From assembly GCA_963716925.1 (NCBI GenBank), contig CAVQUX010000025.1, positions 310,001 through 374,000 on the forward strand: 64,000 nt of DNA. The letters are read 5' to 3'. Within the stretch, counting starts at the first letter, position 1. Every line of letters starts with the position of its first letter. The DNA is from DAISKN01 sp963716925 (lineage in GTDB: Bacteria > Acidobacteriota > Vicinamibacteria > Marinacidobacterales > SMYC01). The notes beneath the pieces were generated by a model. It was not told the DNA's origin. It ran no database searches and saw only the letters and a program-made list of their open reading frames with translations. Shown here piece after piece: positions 17,361 through 26,160 of this stretch. Made by a program: the position numbers and the translations under genes.

Positions 17361-18505
17361 GTGAGCCCCTTCCGCCGCAAGCGACGATTGCGCCAGCGGA
17401 ACGTCGCGAGGAGCGCGCGCCCCAAAAGGCCCCGCCGGCCGCACAGGAGGAACAGGATGCGCCGGCGCTCGCGCCAGAGGTGGTCGATCATCGGGTGGTT
17501 TGGATCCGCGCACGAGTCCATCCAGGCGATGTGCCTTCCAACCGCCTTCAGCCGCTCGAGGTTGTCGAGCTCGAGGAGCACGCCCGGCGAGTAGGGCGCG
17601 TAGCCTTCGTCGTGCGCGATCTTGAAGGCGAAGGCGCCGAAGCGGTCGGGGGCCAGCACGTTGCACTTCATCGCGACGTCACGATCGTCCAGGCAGAGGG
17701 CGAGCAGCATCGCGCGCCCACGCCGGCGAAAGTAATCGATGAACTCGATGAAGAACTGACGTCCCGCCGGCGTGCGGTTGAGGGCGACGCCCGAGCGCCC
17801 CTTCCACCCGCTGGCCTCGAGGATCAGGAACCGCTCCACCCACTCGTTCGCGTCCGCCTCCCCCTCGGCCTCGGTCACCTCGAGCTTGCCCAGCTCGGCC
17901 AGCCGCCGGCGCTGCCGCGCCAGCTCCTTGCGCTTCTTCGCGGGGATGGCCTGCGCGGCGTAAGCCGTCGCGTCCGCGGCGAGGCACAGGAACGCGCGCT
18001 CGTGACTGGCCTCCCCGAAGTGGGGCATCCGCCGCGCCGCCAACCGCTCGGCCAGGCGTCGCGCGATGACGCCGTCGCCCGTCACCTTGTAGAAGCCGAA
18101 GAGGTGTACGCCGTCCGGGCCGCCTTCCATCCAGTCCAGAAGCCCGTCGAGAGCCTCGTGCACGTGCTCGCGATGGATCAGCGGCGTCGAGAGATAGCAG
18201 TGGAGGTGGGTGAAGAGACGGTAGTACGGGATCACGCCGCGCGGCCCCTTGACCGAGCGGACGAAGGGGGCGAAGGCGATGAGGCGCCGTCCCCCGCCGG
18301 TCTCCCGGTACACGAAGACGCCGCACAGGGGCCCCGGCACCCCGAGGTGGCGGAGCGCGGCCCGCACCGCTCCGCTCTCGAAAAAGATGTTGGGCTCGAC
18401 AGCCTGCTCGGCGAGAGCATCCCACTCGGGCACGCGCGCCGCCAGTCCGGCGTCATCGCGCGCGATCTCGATCTGGATTCGCGGTGTCTCACCGGTCATG
18501 GGCAC
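17342..18505 (-). CDS. GNAT acetyltransferase of the BioF2/CelD-like (FemAB-related) family
   Basis: A 387-residue protein starting at GTG 18505 or ATG 18499. It has the two-lobe pattern of the Acetyltransf_6 family: an N-terminal WDALAEQAVEPNIFFESGAV region, and a second lobe with EASGWKGRSGVALNRTPAGRQFF, CLDDRDVAMKCNVL and YSPGVLLELDNLERLK, matching substrate and acyl-CoA or aminoacyl-tRNA binding segments of FemAB-like enzymes. These proteins usually add acyl or amino groups to polysaccharide or peptidoglycan precursors. A very basic C terminus (RRILFLLCGRRGLLGRALLATFRWRNRRLRRK) may sit at the membrane surface. It is the first gene of a two-gene unit with the cupin protein. Confidence 0.82.
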   Translation of the reverse strand: MPMTGETPRIQIEIARDDAGLAARVPEWDALAEQAVEPNIFFESGAVRAALRHLGVPGPLCGVFVYRETGGGRRLIAFAPFVRSVKGPRGVIPYYRLFTHLHCYLSTPLIHREHVHEALDGLLDWMEGGPDGVHLFGFYKVTGDGVIARRLAERLAARRMPHFGEASHERAFLCLAADATAYAAQAIPAKKRKELARQRRRLAELGKLEVTEAEGEADANEWVERFLILEASGWKGRSGVALNRTPAGRQFFIEFIDYFRRRGRAMLLALCLDDRDVAMKCNVLAPDRFGAFAFKIAHDEGYAPYSPGVLLELDNLERLKAVGRHIAWMDSCADPNHPMIDHLWRERRRILFLLCGRRGLLGRALLATFRWRNRRLRRKGLTWPSGA

Positions 18506-18546
18506 AAAAATGAGGATAGCCCGCCCAAAGCGTAGTTTCTAGCCGC

Positions 18547-18654
18547 GCCCGAACGTCCGGGGCTCAACGCGGGTGCGGCCATCGCCAGCGGCAAGTTGGC
18601 GTATCGTTTCCTACGGGGGCCATGGTCTCGACCGGGTAGTGCCCCGCAAGGGCC
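18547..18654 (+). pseudogene. Broken copy of the NTF2-like gene 3' region
   Basis: Bases 18547-18596 match the segment of the NTF2-like gene encoding PNVCVLNAGAAIASGK, and 18597-18654 match the part encoding WRIVSYGGHALDRVVP. About 77 bases between them are missing and there is a further one-base loss, so no frame is kept. It sits just outside the cupin/acetyltransferase pair, whose other side ends beside the intact gene. Confidence 0.75.
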
Positions 18655-18697
18655 GAAGAATGGTAGAATCCAGTTCATTCTCACAAGGGAGACGACC

Positions 18698-20320
18698 ATG
18701 AAACTTTCCCTGATTCTGGGTCTTACGGCTTCGCTCGTGTGCGTTCCGGCGTTCGCTCAGCACGACCACCCGGAGGGCGGGAAGCCGCCCGACCGGCTGG
18801 GCAACGTGCACTTCCCAACCTCCTGCAGTGCGGGGGTCGAAAAGGACTTCGACCGCGCTGTGGCTCTCCTCCATTCGTTCTGGTTCTCGGAGGCCATCAA
18901 GGCGTTCGATGGCGTGCTATCGAAGGATCCCTCTTGCGCCATGGCGAACTGGGGGATCGCGATGAGCTGGTGGGGGAACCCCTTCGGCGGGTTCCGGCCG
19001 CCGAAGGCGATCCAGGACGGAACCGCCGCCGTGGAAAAAGCCAAGGCGGCGAACGCCAAGACGGAGCGGGAGCGGGACTACATCGGCGCGGTGGAGCTAC
19101 TCTACAAGGACGCGGGCACCGTCGACCAGAGGACGCGCACCCTGGCGTACGAGAAGGCGATGGAAAAGGTCGCGGCGAAGTACACCGATGACACCGAAGC
19201 CCGGATCTTCTACGCGCTCTCGCTCGACCAGACCAATCTCCCGTCCGACAAGACCTACGCGAACCTCCTGAAGGCCGCGGCGATCCTGGAGAAGGAGTTC
19301 AAGACCCAGCCCGATCATCCCGGTATCGCCCACTACATCATTCATAGCTACGACGTGCCGGCCCTGGCTCCGAAGGCGCTCGACGCCGCCGAGCGGTACG
19401 CCAAGATCGCTCCCGACGCGCCCCATGCGCTCCATATGCCGTCCCACACCTTCACTCGTGTCGGCTACTGGGAGAAGTCGATCGAGGCGAACATCGCCTC
19501 GGCCGCGGCGGCCCGGAAGGACAAGAACCCCTCCGAGGAGCTCCATGCCCTCGACTATGAGACCTACGCCTACCTTCAGACGGCACAGGACAAGGAGGCG
19601 AAGAAGGTGCTGGAGCAGGTTCCCGCGATCGGAGCGCAGATCCAGCTGAACGTCGCCGGCGCCGCCGCACCTGCCCCCGCGGGCTGGTTCGCCCTCGCCG
19701 CGATCCCCGCCCGCTACGCTCTGGAGCGCAACGACTGGGCCGGGGCCGCGAGCCTCAAGCCACAGGAATCGCGCTTCCCCTGGATTGACGCCGTCACCCA
19801 CTTCGCCCGCGCTCTCGGCGCCGCGCGGAGCGGCAATCCCGCGGCCGCGACCAAGGACGTCGAGACGCTGAACGCCCTCGCCGCGAAACTGAAAGAAGCC
19901 AAGGACGCGTACTGGACCGGGCAGGTCGAGATCCAGGCCAAAGGCGCCTCAGCCTGGATCGCTTTCGCCCAGGGGAAGAAAGACGAAGGGATCGCTCTGA
20001 TGCGAGAGGCCGCGACCATGGAAGACCTGACGGAGAAGAGCGCCATTTCTCCGGGACCCATCAAGCCCGCGCACGAGCTCCTGGGCGAGATGCTTCTCGA
20101 GGCGGGAAAGCCGGCCGAAGCGCTCGTGGAGTTCGAGGCGACGATGAAGAAAGAGCCGAACCGCTTCCGCGGCGTGTACGGGGCGGCGGTCGCGGCCGAG
20201 AAGTCCGCGGACAAGGCGAAGGCGAAGCAGTACTATAAACAGCTCCTTCAGATCTGTGAACGGGGAGACGCAGCCGGCCGGCCGGAGCTCCAGGCAGCAC
20301 GCAAAGCCGCCACCGACTGA
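18698..20320 (+). CDS. Secreted TPR-repeat protein
   Basis: Start 18698 gives a clear signal peptide (MKLSLILGLTASLVCVPAFAQ) with AAGGGAG six bases upstream; the longer open frame would run through the pseudogene. The 540-residue protein carries His-rich HDHPEGG just after cleavage and several helix-turn-helix repeats such as SEAIKAFDGVLSKDPSCAMANWGIAM, PSDKTYANLLKAAAILEKEF and PAEALVEFEATMKKEPNRFRG, read as tetratricopeptide repeats. Conserved HPGIAHYIIHSYD and ALHMPSHTFTRVGYW motifs mark a family of acidobacterial and proteobacterial secreted TPR proteins of unknown role. The many His residues in these two motifs could bind metal. TAGAAT at 18664-18669 is a possible -10 box. Confidence 0.82.
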   Translation: MKLSLILGLTASLVCVPAFAQHDHPEGGKPPDRLGNVHFPTSCSAGVEKDFDRAVALLHSFWFSEAIKAFDGVLSKDPSCAMANWGIAMSWWGNPFGGFRPPKAIQDGTAAVEKAKAANAKTERERDYIGAVELLYKDAGTVDQRTRTLAYEKAMEKVAAKYTDDTEARIFYALSLDQTNLPSDKTYANLLKAAAILEKEFKTQPDHPGIAHYIIHSYDVPALAPKALDAAERYAKIAPDAPHALHMPSHTFTRVGYWEKSIEANIASAAAARKDKNPSEELHALDYETYAYLQTAQDKEAKKVLEQVPAIGAQIQLNVAGAAAPAPAGWFALAAIPARYALERNDWAGAASLKPQESRFPWIDAVTHFARALGAARSGNPAAATKDVETLNALAAKLKEAKDAYWTGQVEIQAKGASAWIAFAQGKKDEGIALMREAATMEDLTEKSAISPGPIKPAHELLGEMLLEAGKPAEALVEFEATMKKEPNRFRGVYGAAVAAEKSADKAKAKQYYKQLLQICERGDAAGRPELQAARKAATD

Positions 20321-20334
20321 ACCGGCGTCGAGGG

Positions 20335-20646
20335 ATGTTCCCGTCCGTTTTCGAAGGGCGTAGACCGGCACAAGTCGCGCGCGCTCGCGACGAGGCGACG
20401 GCCTATTGGGAACGTCGTTCCTGGCGTCTCCGGGCGATCCTCGAGGCGGGTCGGTTCACGATCCACGACGTCGTGAACCAGGCCCGCATCCGGGATGCCG
20501 TCCGGGAACAGTGGCGCCTCGGCAGGATCCTGGAGGAGGACCGAGCGGTCGAGGCCTATATCGCCTACCTCGAGTACCTCGAAGCCGCGGCGCGGGGCGA
20601 ACTGCCGCGCGCACCGCGTGCGCGTCGATCCCTGTTCTCGCTCTGA
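20335..20646 (+). CDS. Small hypothetical protein
   Basis: A 103-residue frame beginning 14 bases after the TPR gene. It is rich in Arg, Glu and Ala with helical spacing (RARDEATAYWERRSWRLRAILEAG, AVEAYIAYLEYLEAAARGEL). No known domain, signal peptide or membrane segment is seen. Amino acid composition is protein-like in this frame and not in the others, but no clear ribosome site precedes it. It could be a small regulator or a chance open frame. Confidence 0.4.
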   Translation: MFPSVFEGRRPAQVARARDEATAYWERRSWRLRAILEAGRFTIHDVVNQARIRDAVREQWRLGRILEEDRAVEAYIAYLEYLEAAARGELPRAPRARRSLFSL

Positions 20647-20676
20647 CCGCTGTGAAATGCCTACGGGACCGGCCAG

Positions 20677-21807
20677 TTAGCGCAGGGTCGCCAGCATCCG
20701 CCGGGCGATGGCCTGGTTGATCTCCGCAGGGACAGGCTGGGGTCCGCTCGCCAGAGTCGAGGGATCGCGCGCAATCCGCGCGAGGGAAGCCGCCTGGAGC
20801 GAAAGCCCGAGGTCCATCACTTCGATGGGATTCCCGCCGCCTGCCGCCAGGTTCAGCATCTCACCGCGAGCGAGGAGGTAGATCGTCTTCCGCGATGGAA
20901 GAGTGAACCGCTCGATACCACCGTCGACCCGCACGGCGTCTCCGGAGAGCGCTCGCAGCGCGTCGAGCTCGATCTCCGTCGAGAAGTGCCCCGTGTTCGC
21001 GAGAATGGCCCCGTCGGGCAAGAGGTCGAAATGCTCCCGCCTCAGGACGCCGGGCCGCCCGGTCGCGGTAACGACCACCTGGCTCCACCGAATCGCGTCT
21101 TCGAGCTCGAGAACCTCGAACCCCTCGAGAGCAGCCTCAAGCGCACGAATCGAATCGGGCTCGACGACCGCCACCCGGCCGCCGAGCGCGGACAGATACC
21201 TCGCGATCCCCCTTCCGCACCAACCAAAGCCGAGGACGGCGAAACGACGGCCGGCAATGCCGAGATTGGTCGCTTGCAGAAAAGCGCTCACCACCGTCTG
21301 CCCTACTCCGTGCTGGTTCTCGACGATGGACTTGAGCGGGCTGTCGTTGATGACGATGACCGGAAAACCCACGCGGCCCGCGAGCTGCTCGCGGAGGCGG
21401 TTCGCGCCCGTCGTCGTCTCCTCGGTCGCGCCAATCGCATCTCGGCCCTGCTCGAGGAGAAGCGCCACGAGATTGGCGCCGTTGTCGAGAAGAAGCTCGG
21501 GGCGGCGCTCCATCACGCGGGCCAGGTTCCGGCGGTGCTCGGCGAGACCGTCCTCCCGCCGGCCGTGGACCTCGAACCCCTGCGAAGCAAGCCAATCCGC
21601 GACGTCGTTCTGCGTCGTCCCGGGACTTCCGGTGATGGCGATGGAGGCGCCGCCGGAAGCGAGGGTGGTCGCGAGTACGGCCGTCTTGGGCTCGATGTGG
21701 AGGCAGATGCCCAGGGTCATTCCCTCGAAAGGCTTCGTGCGCGCAAGCTCCGCCTCGTGCTCCCGAAGAAGCGGCATGTGCGCGCGCGCCCAGGCGATTC
21801 TCTCCAC
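20677..21807 (-). CDS. Divergent S-adenosylhomocysteinase-like protein
   Basis: A 376-residue protein with the order of motifs of SAH hydrolase: LLLDNGANLVALL, ATEETTTGANRL, INDSPLKSIVENQHGVGQ, the NAD-binding GFGWCGRGIARYLSALGG, TGHFSTEIELDAL and LARGEMLNLAAGGGNP. It is shorter than normal enzymes (about 400-480) and lacks the C-terminal tail that closes the NAD site of the partner subunit. The usual DDG is DNG here and the usual KxxxDN is KSIVEN, so two conserved acidic positions are changed. It may hydrolyse a related thioether or be a methyl-cycle paralogue. It starts four bases after the phosphoesterase gene and is likely co-expressed with it. Confidence 0.8.
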   Translation of the reverse strand: MERIAWARAHMPLLREHEAELARTKPFEGMTLGICLHIEPKTAVLATTLASGGASIAITGSPGTTQNDVADWLASQGFEVHGRREDGLAEHRRNLARVMERRPELLLDNGANLVALLLEQGRDAIGATEETTTGANRLREQLAGRVGFPVIVINDSPLKSIVENQHGVGQTVVSAFLQATNLGIAGRRFAVLGFGWCGRGIARYLSALGGRVAVVEPDSIRALEAALEGFEVLELEDAIRWSQVVVTATGRPGVLRREHFDLLPDGAILANTGHFSTEIELDALRALSGDAVRVDGGIERFTLPSRKTIYLLARGEMLNLAAGGGNPIEVMDLGLSLQAASLARIARDPSTLASGPQPVPAEINQAIARRMLATLR

Positions 21808-21811
21808 GAGC

Positions 21812-23209
21812 TCAGCCCTCCTCGATCCTGGACACGAAGGTCCGGCCGAAGCGGTCGATGACCTCGACCGCGACGGAGCCGCCGGACGGACGCGCGTGGA
21901 AGAGGTGATCGGTTGGAACCGGCTCCACCCACTCCGGGCTCTTCCGTGGCCGGTCCTTCCCCTGGTAAAGCGCTACGGCCGTCGGATCGAGACCCCGCGC
22001 CCTTGTCATCTCGCCTCTTCGAAGGCCGTCCTCGTGCCAGAATACTTTCCATTCCGCATCCCAGTTCCAGACGTTGGCGACGATCTCGGCCCCGGCCCGG
22101 TGCACCCGGAGCTGGCGGTCACCGAGGCCGGTCGGGTGAAAGCTCCACGAGAGCTCCCCCGAGCGGACCTCGTACAGGTGGTAGCCGTTCGGAGTGCCGT
22201 CCCAGCAGATGGGTCCGCTCCACCAGGCCCCGCACACGGTAGAGACCACGTGCTCGTGGACGCCGCCGTGAAACAGGTGCTCGCTCTCGTGGGTGTGGGC
22301 GGTCACGAAGTGGGCACGAAATCGGGAAAGAATCTCGAACAGGCGATCGCGGTTCGTCACTTCCCCCTCTCGTTTCGCGATCTTGCCTCCGGTGCGCTCC
22401 GAGGCCGTGCTCAGAAACGGGATGTGAGCGAAGACCACTACCGCGGATCCCGGCTCCACGAGCGCCAGGTCGGAGTCGAGCCAGGAGAGCTGCTCCTCGT
22501 CGAGAAACCCCACGTAGCCGTCGCCGAGCCAGAAGACGTCGGAGAGAACGACGTAGTGAACGCCAGAGACGTTGAACGAGTAGTGGGCGGGACCGAAGTA
22601 GCCCTCGAACGTCGCTGCCGTCCGCACCGAGCCGCGCGCGGGGTCGAGGTCATGGTTTCCCACCACCTGGAAAAAGGGCACTCCGAGGCTCGCGACGGCC
22701 GAACGGTATCGGGGAAAGAGCTCCATTGCATCGTGCACGAGATCGCCCAAGGTCACGCCGAAGAGAGCGTTCCGGTCCACGTCCTTCATCGCCCGGTCGA
22801 GCTCGTCGGCCTCGCCTTCGGTCGCAATCTGGGTGTCTCCGAAGACGAGGAATCGATGGTCGCTGCCGAGCTCCGTGGGCGGGAGCTCGAGCTCCAAAGC
22901 GGCTTCGCTCCGGCCGTCGAACTGCAACCGCTGGTAAATGCGCGCGAGACCGAACTCGTCCTTCGGAATCCGATACCCCGAAGGAAGCGAAACGAACGCG
23001 AAGCGAGCGCGGCGATCGCTGACGAGCTCGAAATCTCCGTTCGCGTCCGTCGGCGTCGAGGAGAGGCCGTCGGAAACCACGGCGCCGGGAATGCCTTTCC
23101 CTCTCGCGGCAACACGCCCCCGGACCCGCGCGGGACGAGGCGCCAGAAGCGAGAGACCGAGCGCTGCGGAGCAGGAAAGAAACTCACGACGGTCGGGCAT
23201 GCGGCTCAT
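21812..23209 (-). CDS. Tat-exported calcineurin-like phosphoesterase
   Basis: The 465-residue protein begins MSRMPDRREFLSCSAALGLSLL, a twin-arginine signal. A small beta-domain (GRVAARGKGIPGAVVSDGLSSTPTDANGDFEL) resembling the MetallophosN region precedes the catalytic domain. Metal-binding motifs are FGDTQ, LGDLVHDA, VGNHDLDP, FAHIPF and THTHESEHL, the standard DxH/GDxxH-like, GNHD and GH-type series, with the first site reading D-T-Q. A C-terminal beta domain follows. It probably cleaves phosphomonoesters or diesters outside the inner membrane. The next gene downstream is the SAH hydrolase-like protein. Confidence 0.88.
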   Translation of the reverse strand: MSRMPDRREFLSCSAALGLSLLAPRPARVRGRVAARGKGIPGAVVSDGLSSTPTDANGDFELVSDRRARFAFVSLPSGYRIPKDEFGLARIYQRLQFDGRSEAALELELPPTELGSDHRFLVFGDTQIATEGEADELDRAMKDVDRNALFGVTLGDLVHDAMELFPRYRSAVASLGVPFFQVVGNHDLDPARGSVRTAATFEGYFGPAHYSFNVSGVHYVVLSDVFWLGDGYVGFLDEEQLSWLDSDLALVEPGSAVVVFAHIPFLSTASERTGGKIAKREGEVTNRDRLFEILSRFRAHFVTAHTHESEHLFHGGVHEHVVSTVCGAWWSGPICWDGTPNGYHLYEVRSGELSWSFHPTGLGDRQLRVHRAGAEIVANVWNWDAEWKVFWHEDGLRRGEMTRARGLDPTAVALYQGKDRPRKSPEWVEPVPTDHLFHARPSGGSVAVEVIDRFGRTFVSRIEEG

Positions 23210-23279
23210 TCTGCGATGGGATCAGCTCCCCGGCCCAGCTCGACTCCGGTGAGACTCATCAGATCGTGGCCGAAAAGCC

Positions 23280-25244
23280 TCAAACGCTCTCCACCCAGGG
23301 GTACATGTGCTGCCGGCGAATGACATCGGTTACGAGCTCCGACACAGCACGATGCGCCTGCTCGAACGCGGCCTGCGTCAGGCAGATCGCCCCGGCGTCG
23401 GAGTTCGCGATGGCGATGCGTCCGAAGCGCTTTCGTCCCACGATCCACGGGAGCTCCTCGTCCGTCCACTCGGGGTCGTAGAGCGAGTTCGAGCCCGCCG
23501 CGTAGCCGTGCGGCCACCGGTTCACGGTGATGGCCTGGATGTCGAGCGCCGGATCGAAGCCGCCGCCTCCGAGAGCGCGGCCGAGCTGGTCGCGGATTTG
23601 TTGCTCGAACGTCTCGAACGTCGTGGTCTGGAGCTCCATACGGCCCGCGCGGAACTGGTCGCGCGCCGGAAGGCCGGGGGCCAGAGGAACCCGCTGGAGA
23701 TGCAGGACCATCGGCTCTTCGGGAGTTCGCGGGCATCGATAGCCGCCGATACTCACGGGAAAGTCGAGAGCGATGGTGTCGTGGTAGCCGCCCGGGCTGT
23801 GGATGGTCGAGACGCCGAGCTTCTGGAACGACGTCCAGTTCCGGATGAGTACGTTGGTATAGACCAGCGGCTTCCGCACCGAGAGATGGAGCGCCTCCTT
23901 CTGCCGATCGGGGAGCTCGGGACAGAGGTAGGGAACGACGGAGTTGTAACAGGCCATCACCACGGTCGCCGCAGTCACCCGATAGGCTCTTCCGTCCTTC
24001 ACGTACGTCACCGCGACTTCCTTCGCCGTCTTCGGCTCGCCCTGGTGCTGCGCGCGGACAACGGTGCTGTTCAGCCGAACCCGCACGGGAGAGCCGGGCC
24101 GATCGAGCTTCCCGTAGTCGATGCGGGTCGTGACGGAGTCCTCCATGGTCTTGCCCGGAAGCGACTCGGGAATGAGCCACCGCACCAGGAGCCGGGCGAC
24201 TCCGGCGTTGCCGTCCGGAAAGTGGATCATCAGAGCCGGGTCCTTGACGAACGTCCTCGGGGGCGGATCGCCGATACCCAGGCCCGAGAATCCTGGAAGG
24301 CCGGAACGGAAGCTGCCCCAGGCGCTGTAGGAATCCGGACCTCCCGCGGAATTGGGTCCGGCCGCCTGCCGCGATTGGTAGTACTTCACCACCTGCGGAT
24401 GGACCTTGAGGAGCTCCAGGAGGTACTTCTCGTAGCTCATCCTCCGGAGCTTTTGGATCTTCTCCTCCTTCGATAACCGGGGCATCACGTCGGACGGCTC
24501 CTGGTGGACGCGCAACAGGTCCTTCTTCGCCTGCTCCTCGAGAGGCGTCTTCGCCAGGTACTCCCCCCAGCTCAGCGACGCGCCCTCTTCGCGGATTCCG
24601 CCGGCGGGAGGCTCGCCCACCACCAGCCGATCGGCGCCGAAAGTCTCCTTGTCGAAGAACACTCCCCGGCGGAGTCCCATCTTCTGGTAGAGGTCCCAGT
24701 CCGGCTCGATGGCTTTGTAGAACCGCTGCGGGTCGAGCCCGATGTCCTGGAAGAGCTGAAGCCCTTCGGGAGCAAACGTGTTGTAGGAGAGAACGTACAT
24801 CGTGCCGCCGTAGCCGATGATGGTCCGCCCGTCGTGCTCGAACTCGTTGCGCTTCGCGTGTCCGCCGAAATCGTCGTGGTTGTCGAGGATGAGAATCTTC
24901 GCGTCGGGGCCCGCCGACTTGCGGAAATGGTACGCGGCAGCGAGTCCACTCAACCCGCCGCCCACGACGACGAGATCGTAGGACTCACGAGTCTCCTCGG
25001 CACCCGATCCCCAGTCCCTTCCGTCCCGAAGGGAATGAGCCACCTCGAAGGAGCCGGCATGGCTTCCCCGCATCCCGGTGAGCTCCGGCGGGTAGTACTC
25101 CGCGGTCGATGTCTGCCCCGCCGCTGTGCTTCCTTTCATCGTCGGGCGGGCGATAGCTCCACCGACCGCGACACTCACACCGTTCAGAAAATCACGGCGA
25201 GTAATCGCGCGATCCATACCTAACTCGCGACCGGACTTCGTCAT
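23280..25244 (-). CDS. Tat-exported FAD oxidoreductase, spermidine dehydrogenase-like
   Basis: The start at 25244 has GGGAGG six bases upstream; the frame remains open further upstream but that part overlaps a winged-helix remnant on the same strand. Residues 14-19 (ITRRDF) form a Tat signal. FAD is bound by DLVVVGGGLSGLAAAYHF and LILDNHDDFGGHAKRNEF. HFPDGNAGVARLLVR, RLNSTVVR and NRWPHGYA are shared with the two paralogues at 41.8 and 43.7 kb. Length (654) and these motifs fit the heme-flavoprotein spermidine dehydrogenase (SpdH) group, which oxidises polyamines in the periplasm; the true substrate is not proven. It ends 70 bases before the phosphoesterase gene on the same strand. Confidence 0.82.
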   Translation of the reverse strand: MTKSGRELGMDRAITRRDFLNGVSVAVGGAIARPTMKGSTAAGQTSTAEYYPPELTGMRGSHAGSFEVAHSLRDGRDWGSGAEETRESYDLVVVGGGLSGLAAAYHFRKSAGPDAKILILDNHDDFGGHAKRNEFEHDGRTIIGYGGTMYVLSYNTFAPEGLQLFQDIGLDPQRFYKAIEPDWDLYQKMGLRRGVFFDKETFGADRLVVGEPPAGGIREEGASLSWGEYLAKTPLEEQAKKDLLRVHQEPSDVMPRLSKEEKIQKLRRMSYEKYLLELLKVHPQVVKYYQSRQAAGPNSAGGPDSYSAWGSFRSGLPGFSGLGIGDPPPRTFVKDPALMIHFPDGNAGVARLLVRWLIPESLPGKTMEDSVTTRIDYGKLDRPGSPVRVRLNSTVVRAQHQGEPKTAKEVAVTYVKDGRAYRVTAATVVMACYNSVVPYLCPELPDRQKEALHLSVRKPLVYTNVLIRNWTSFQKLGVSTIHSPGGYHDTIALDFPVSIGGYRCPRTPEEPMVLHLQRVPLAPGLPARDQFRAGRMELQTTTFETFEQQIRDQLGRALGGGGFDPALDIQAITVNRWPHGYAAGSNSLYDPEWTDEELPWIVGRKRFGRIAIANSDAGAICLTQAAFEQAHRAVSELVTDVIRRQHMYPWVESV

Positions 25245-25309
25245 CACACCCTCCCAAGCGTTCGATGAGGAGCGGGAGTATACCAGCGCGTCGAAAACGA
25301 GAACACTTG

Positions 25310-25542
25310 CTGGAAATCGACGAACGTGTCCTCGACCCAGAGTTCTTTCCGTATCTCCTCGTGGGTTACGAGGGTTCCCGGAGAGCGAGCCAGAAGCAGA
25401 AGAAGCTTCGTCGGCTGGGGCGGAAGGCGCACCCTCCGGTCTTCCCGGAACAACTCCCCCGTGCGCAGGTCCAGGCGGAATTTCTCGAAGTAGAGATACC
25501 GCCCTTCCATCGGTGGACTCCAGAGCTTGCGACAAGGTACAC
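25310..25542 (-). pseudogene. Truncated copy of the winged-helix N terminus of the STAND gene
   Basis: Starting at 25510 the minus strand encodes 67 residues (MEGRYLYFEKFRLDL...) about 90 percent identical to the first 67 residues of the gene at 26356-29293, then diverges. The similarity includes about 30 bases upstream of the start, with 20 identical bases at 25523-25542 and 29306-29325. The 424-base gap between the flavoprotein gene and the PIN gene is filled mostly by this remnant; the rest (25543-25640) shows nothing else. Confidence 0.8.
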
Positions 25543-25668
25543 ACGCACATCGTCCGGTTCAAGAGGGCTGCGTCCGGTGCGTTCTGGTACCGCGCGCCTG
25601 AGGGAGAAGCCTCGCTCCTTTGGGAGCACTTTGAAACTGTTAGAATGGTGGCAAGCGCACCGGAAGTC

Positions 25669-26160
25669 ATGACCAGTGTCTATCTGGAAACGAGCATCGT
25701 CAGCTACCTCGCGGCACGCCCCAGTCGCGATCTCATCGTCGCCGCCCATCAACAGATTACCCACAGTTGGTGGGCGGAATCTCGGAAGCTATATGAGCTT
25801 CACGTATCGGAAGCGGTACTGGAGGAGGTCCGCAAAGGTGATCCCGACGCAGCTCAGCGCCGGCTGGCGATTGTGGTTGCACTGCCGCTTCTCGGACTCA
25901 ACGACGACGTCGCGGAGTTGGCTGTGACGTACGGCAACCAGCTGGGTCTTCCTGAGGGTGCCGCCGTCGACGTGCTCCATATCGCGATCGCGGTCGCACA
26001 CCGAATGGACTTCCTATTGACATGGAATTGCGCTCACATCGCCAACGGTGAAGTCGTGCGTCGGCTCAGGGCGCTGAATGAAGCGATCAACCGCGGGACT
26101 CCGATCATCGTTACGCCCGAGGAACTGATGCGCGTTCCCGGGGGAGGTGACGCCGAATGA
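25669..26160 (+). CDS. PIN-domain toxin (VapC-like, YLETS subgroup)
   Basis: A 163-residue protein starting MTSVYLETSIVSYLAARPSR, the signature of a PIN-domain subgroup in which the first acidic residue is Glu of LETS. Further conserved parts are IVAAHQQITHSWW, AVDVLHIAIAVAHRMDFLLTWNCAHIAN and PIIVTPEELM. The acidic residues at LETS, the middle DVLHIA Asp and TWNCxHIAN fit an RNase active site. An upstream ATG at 25645 is in frame, but it overlaps the TAGAAT -10 box at 25641-25646, so 25669 is preferred. The stop overlaps the next start (ATGA), an unusual toxin-first order. Confidence 0.88.
   Translation: MTSVYLETSIVSYLAARPSRDLIVAAHQQITHSWWAESRKLYELHVSEAVLEEVRKGDPDAAQRRLAIVVALPLLGLNDDVAELAVTYGNQLGLPEGAAVDVLHIAIAVAHRMDFLLTWNCAHIANGEVVRRLRALNEAINRGTPIIVTPEELMRVPGGGDAE

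Noticed and set aside
20903..23323. 806-residue open frame on the plus strand
   Set aside because: Antisense to the SAH hydrolase-like and phosphoesterase genes and low-complexity.
25245..25670. N-terminal extension of the first flavoprotein to 796 residues
   Set aside because: The extension runs through the winged-helix remnant off-frame; a strong ribosome site and the Tat signal support the start at 25244.
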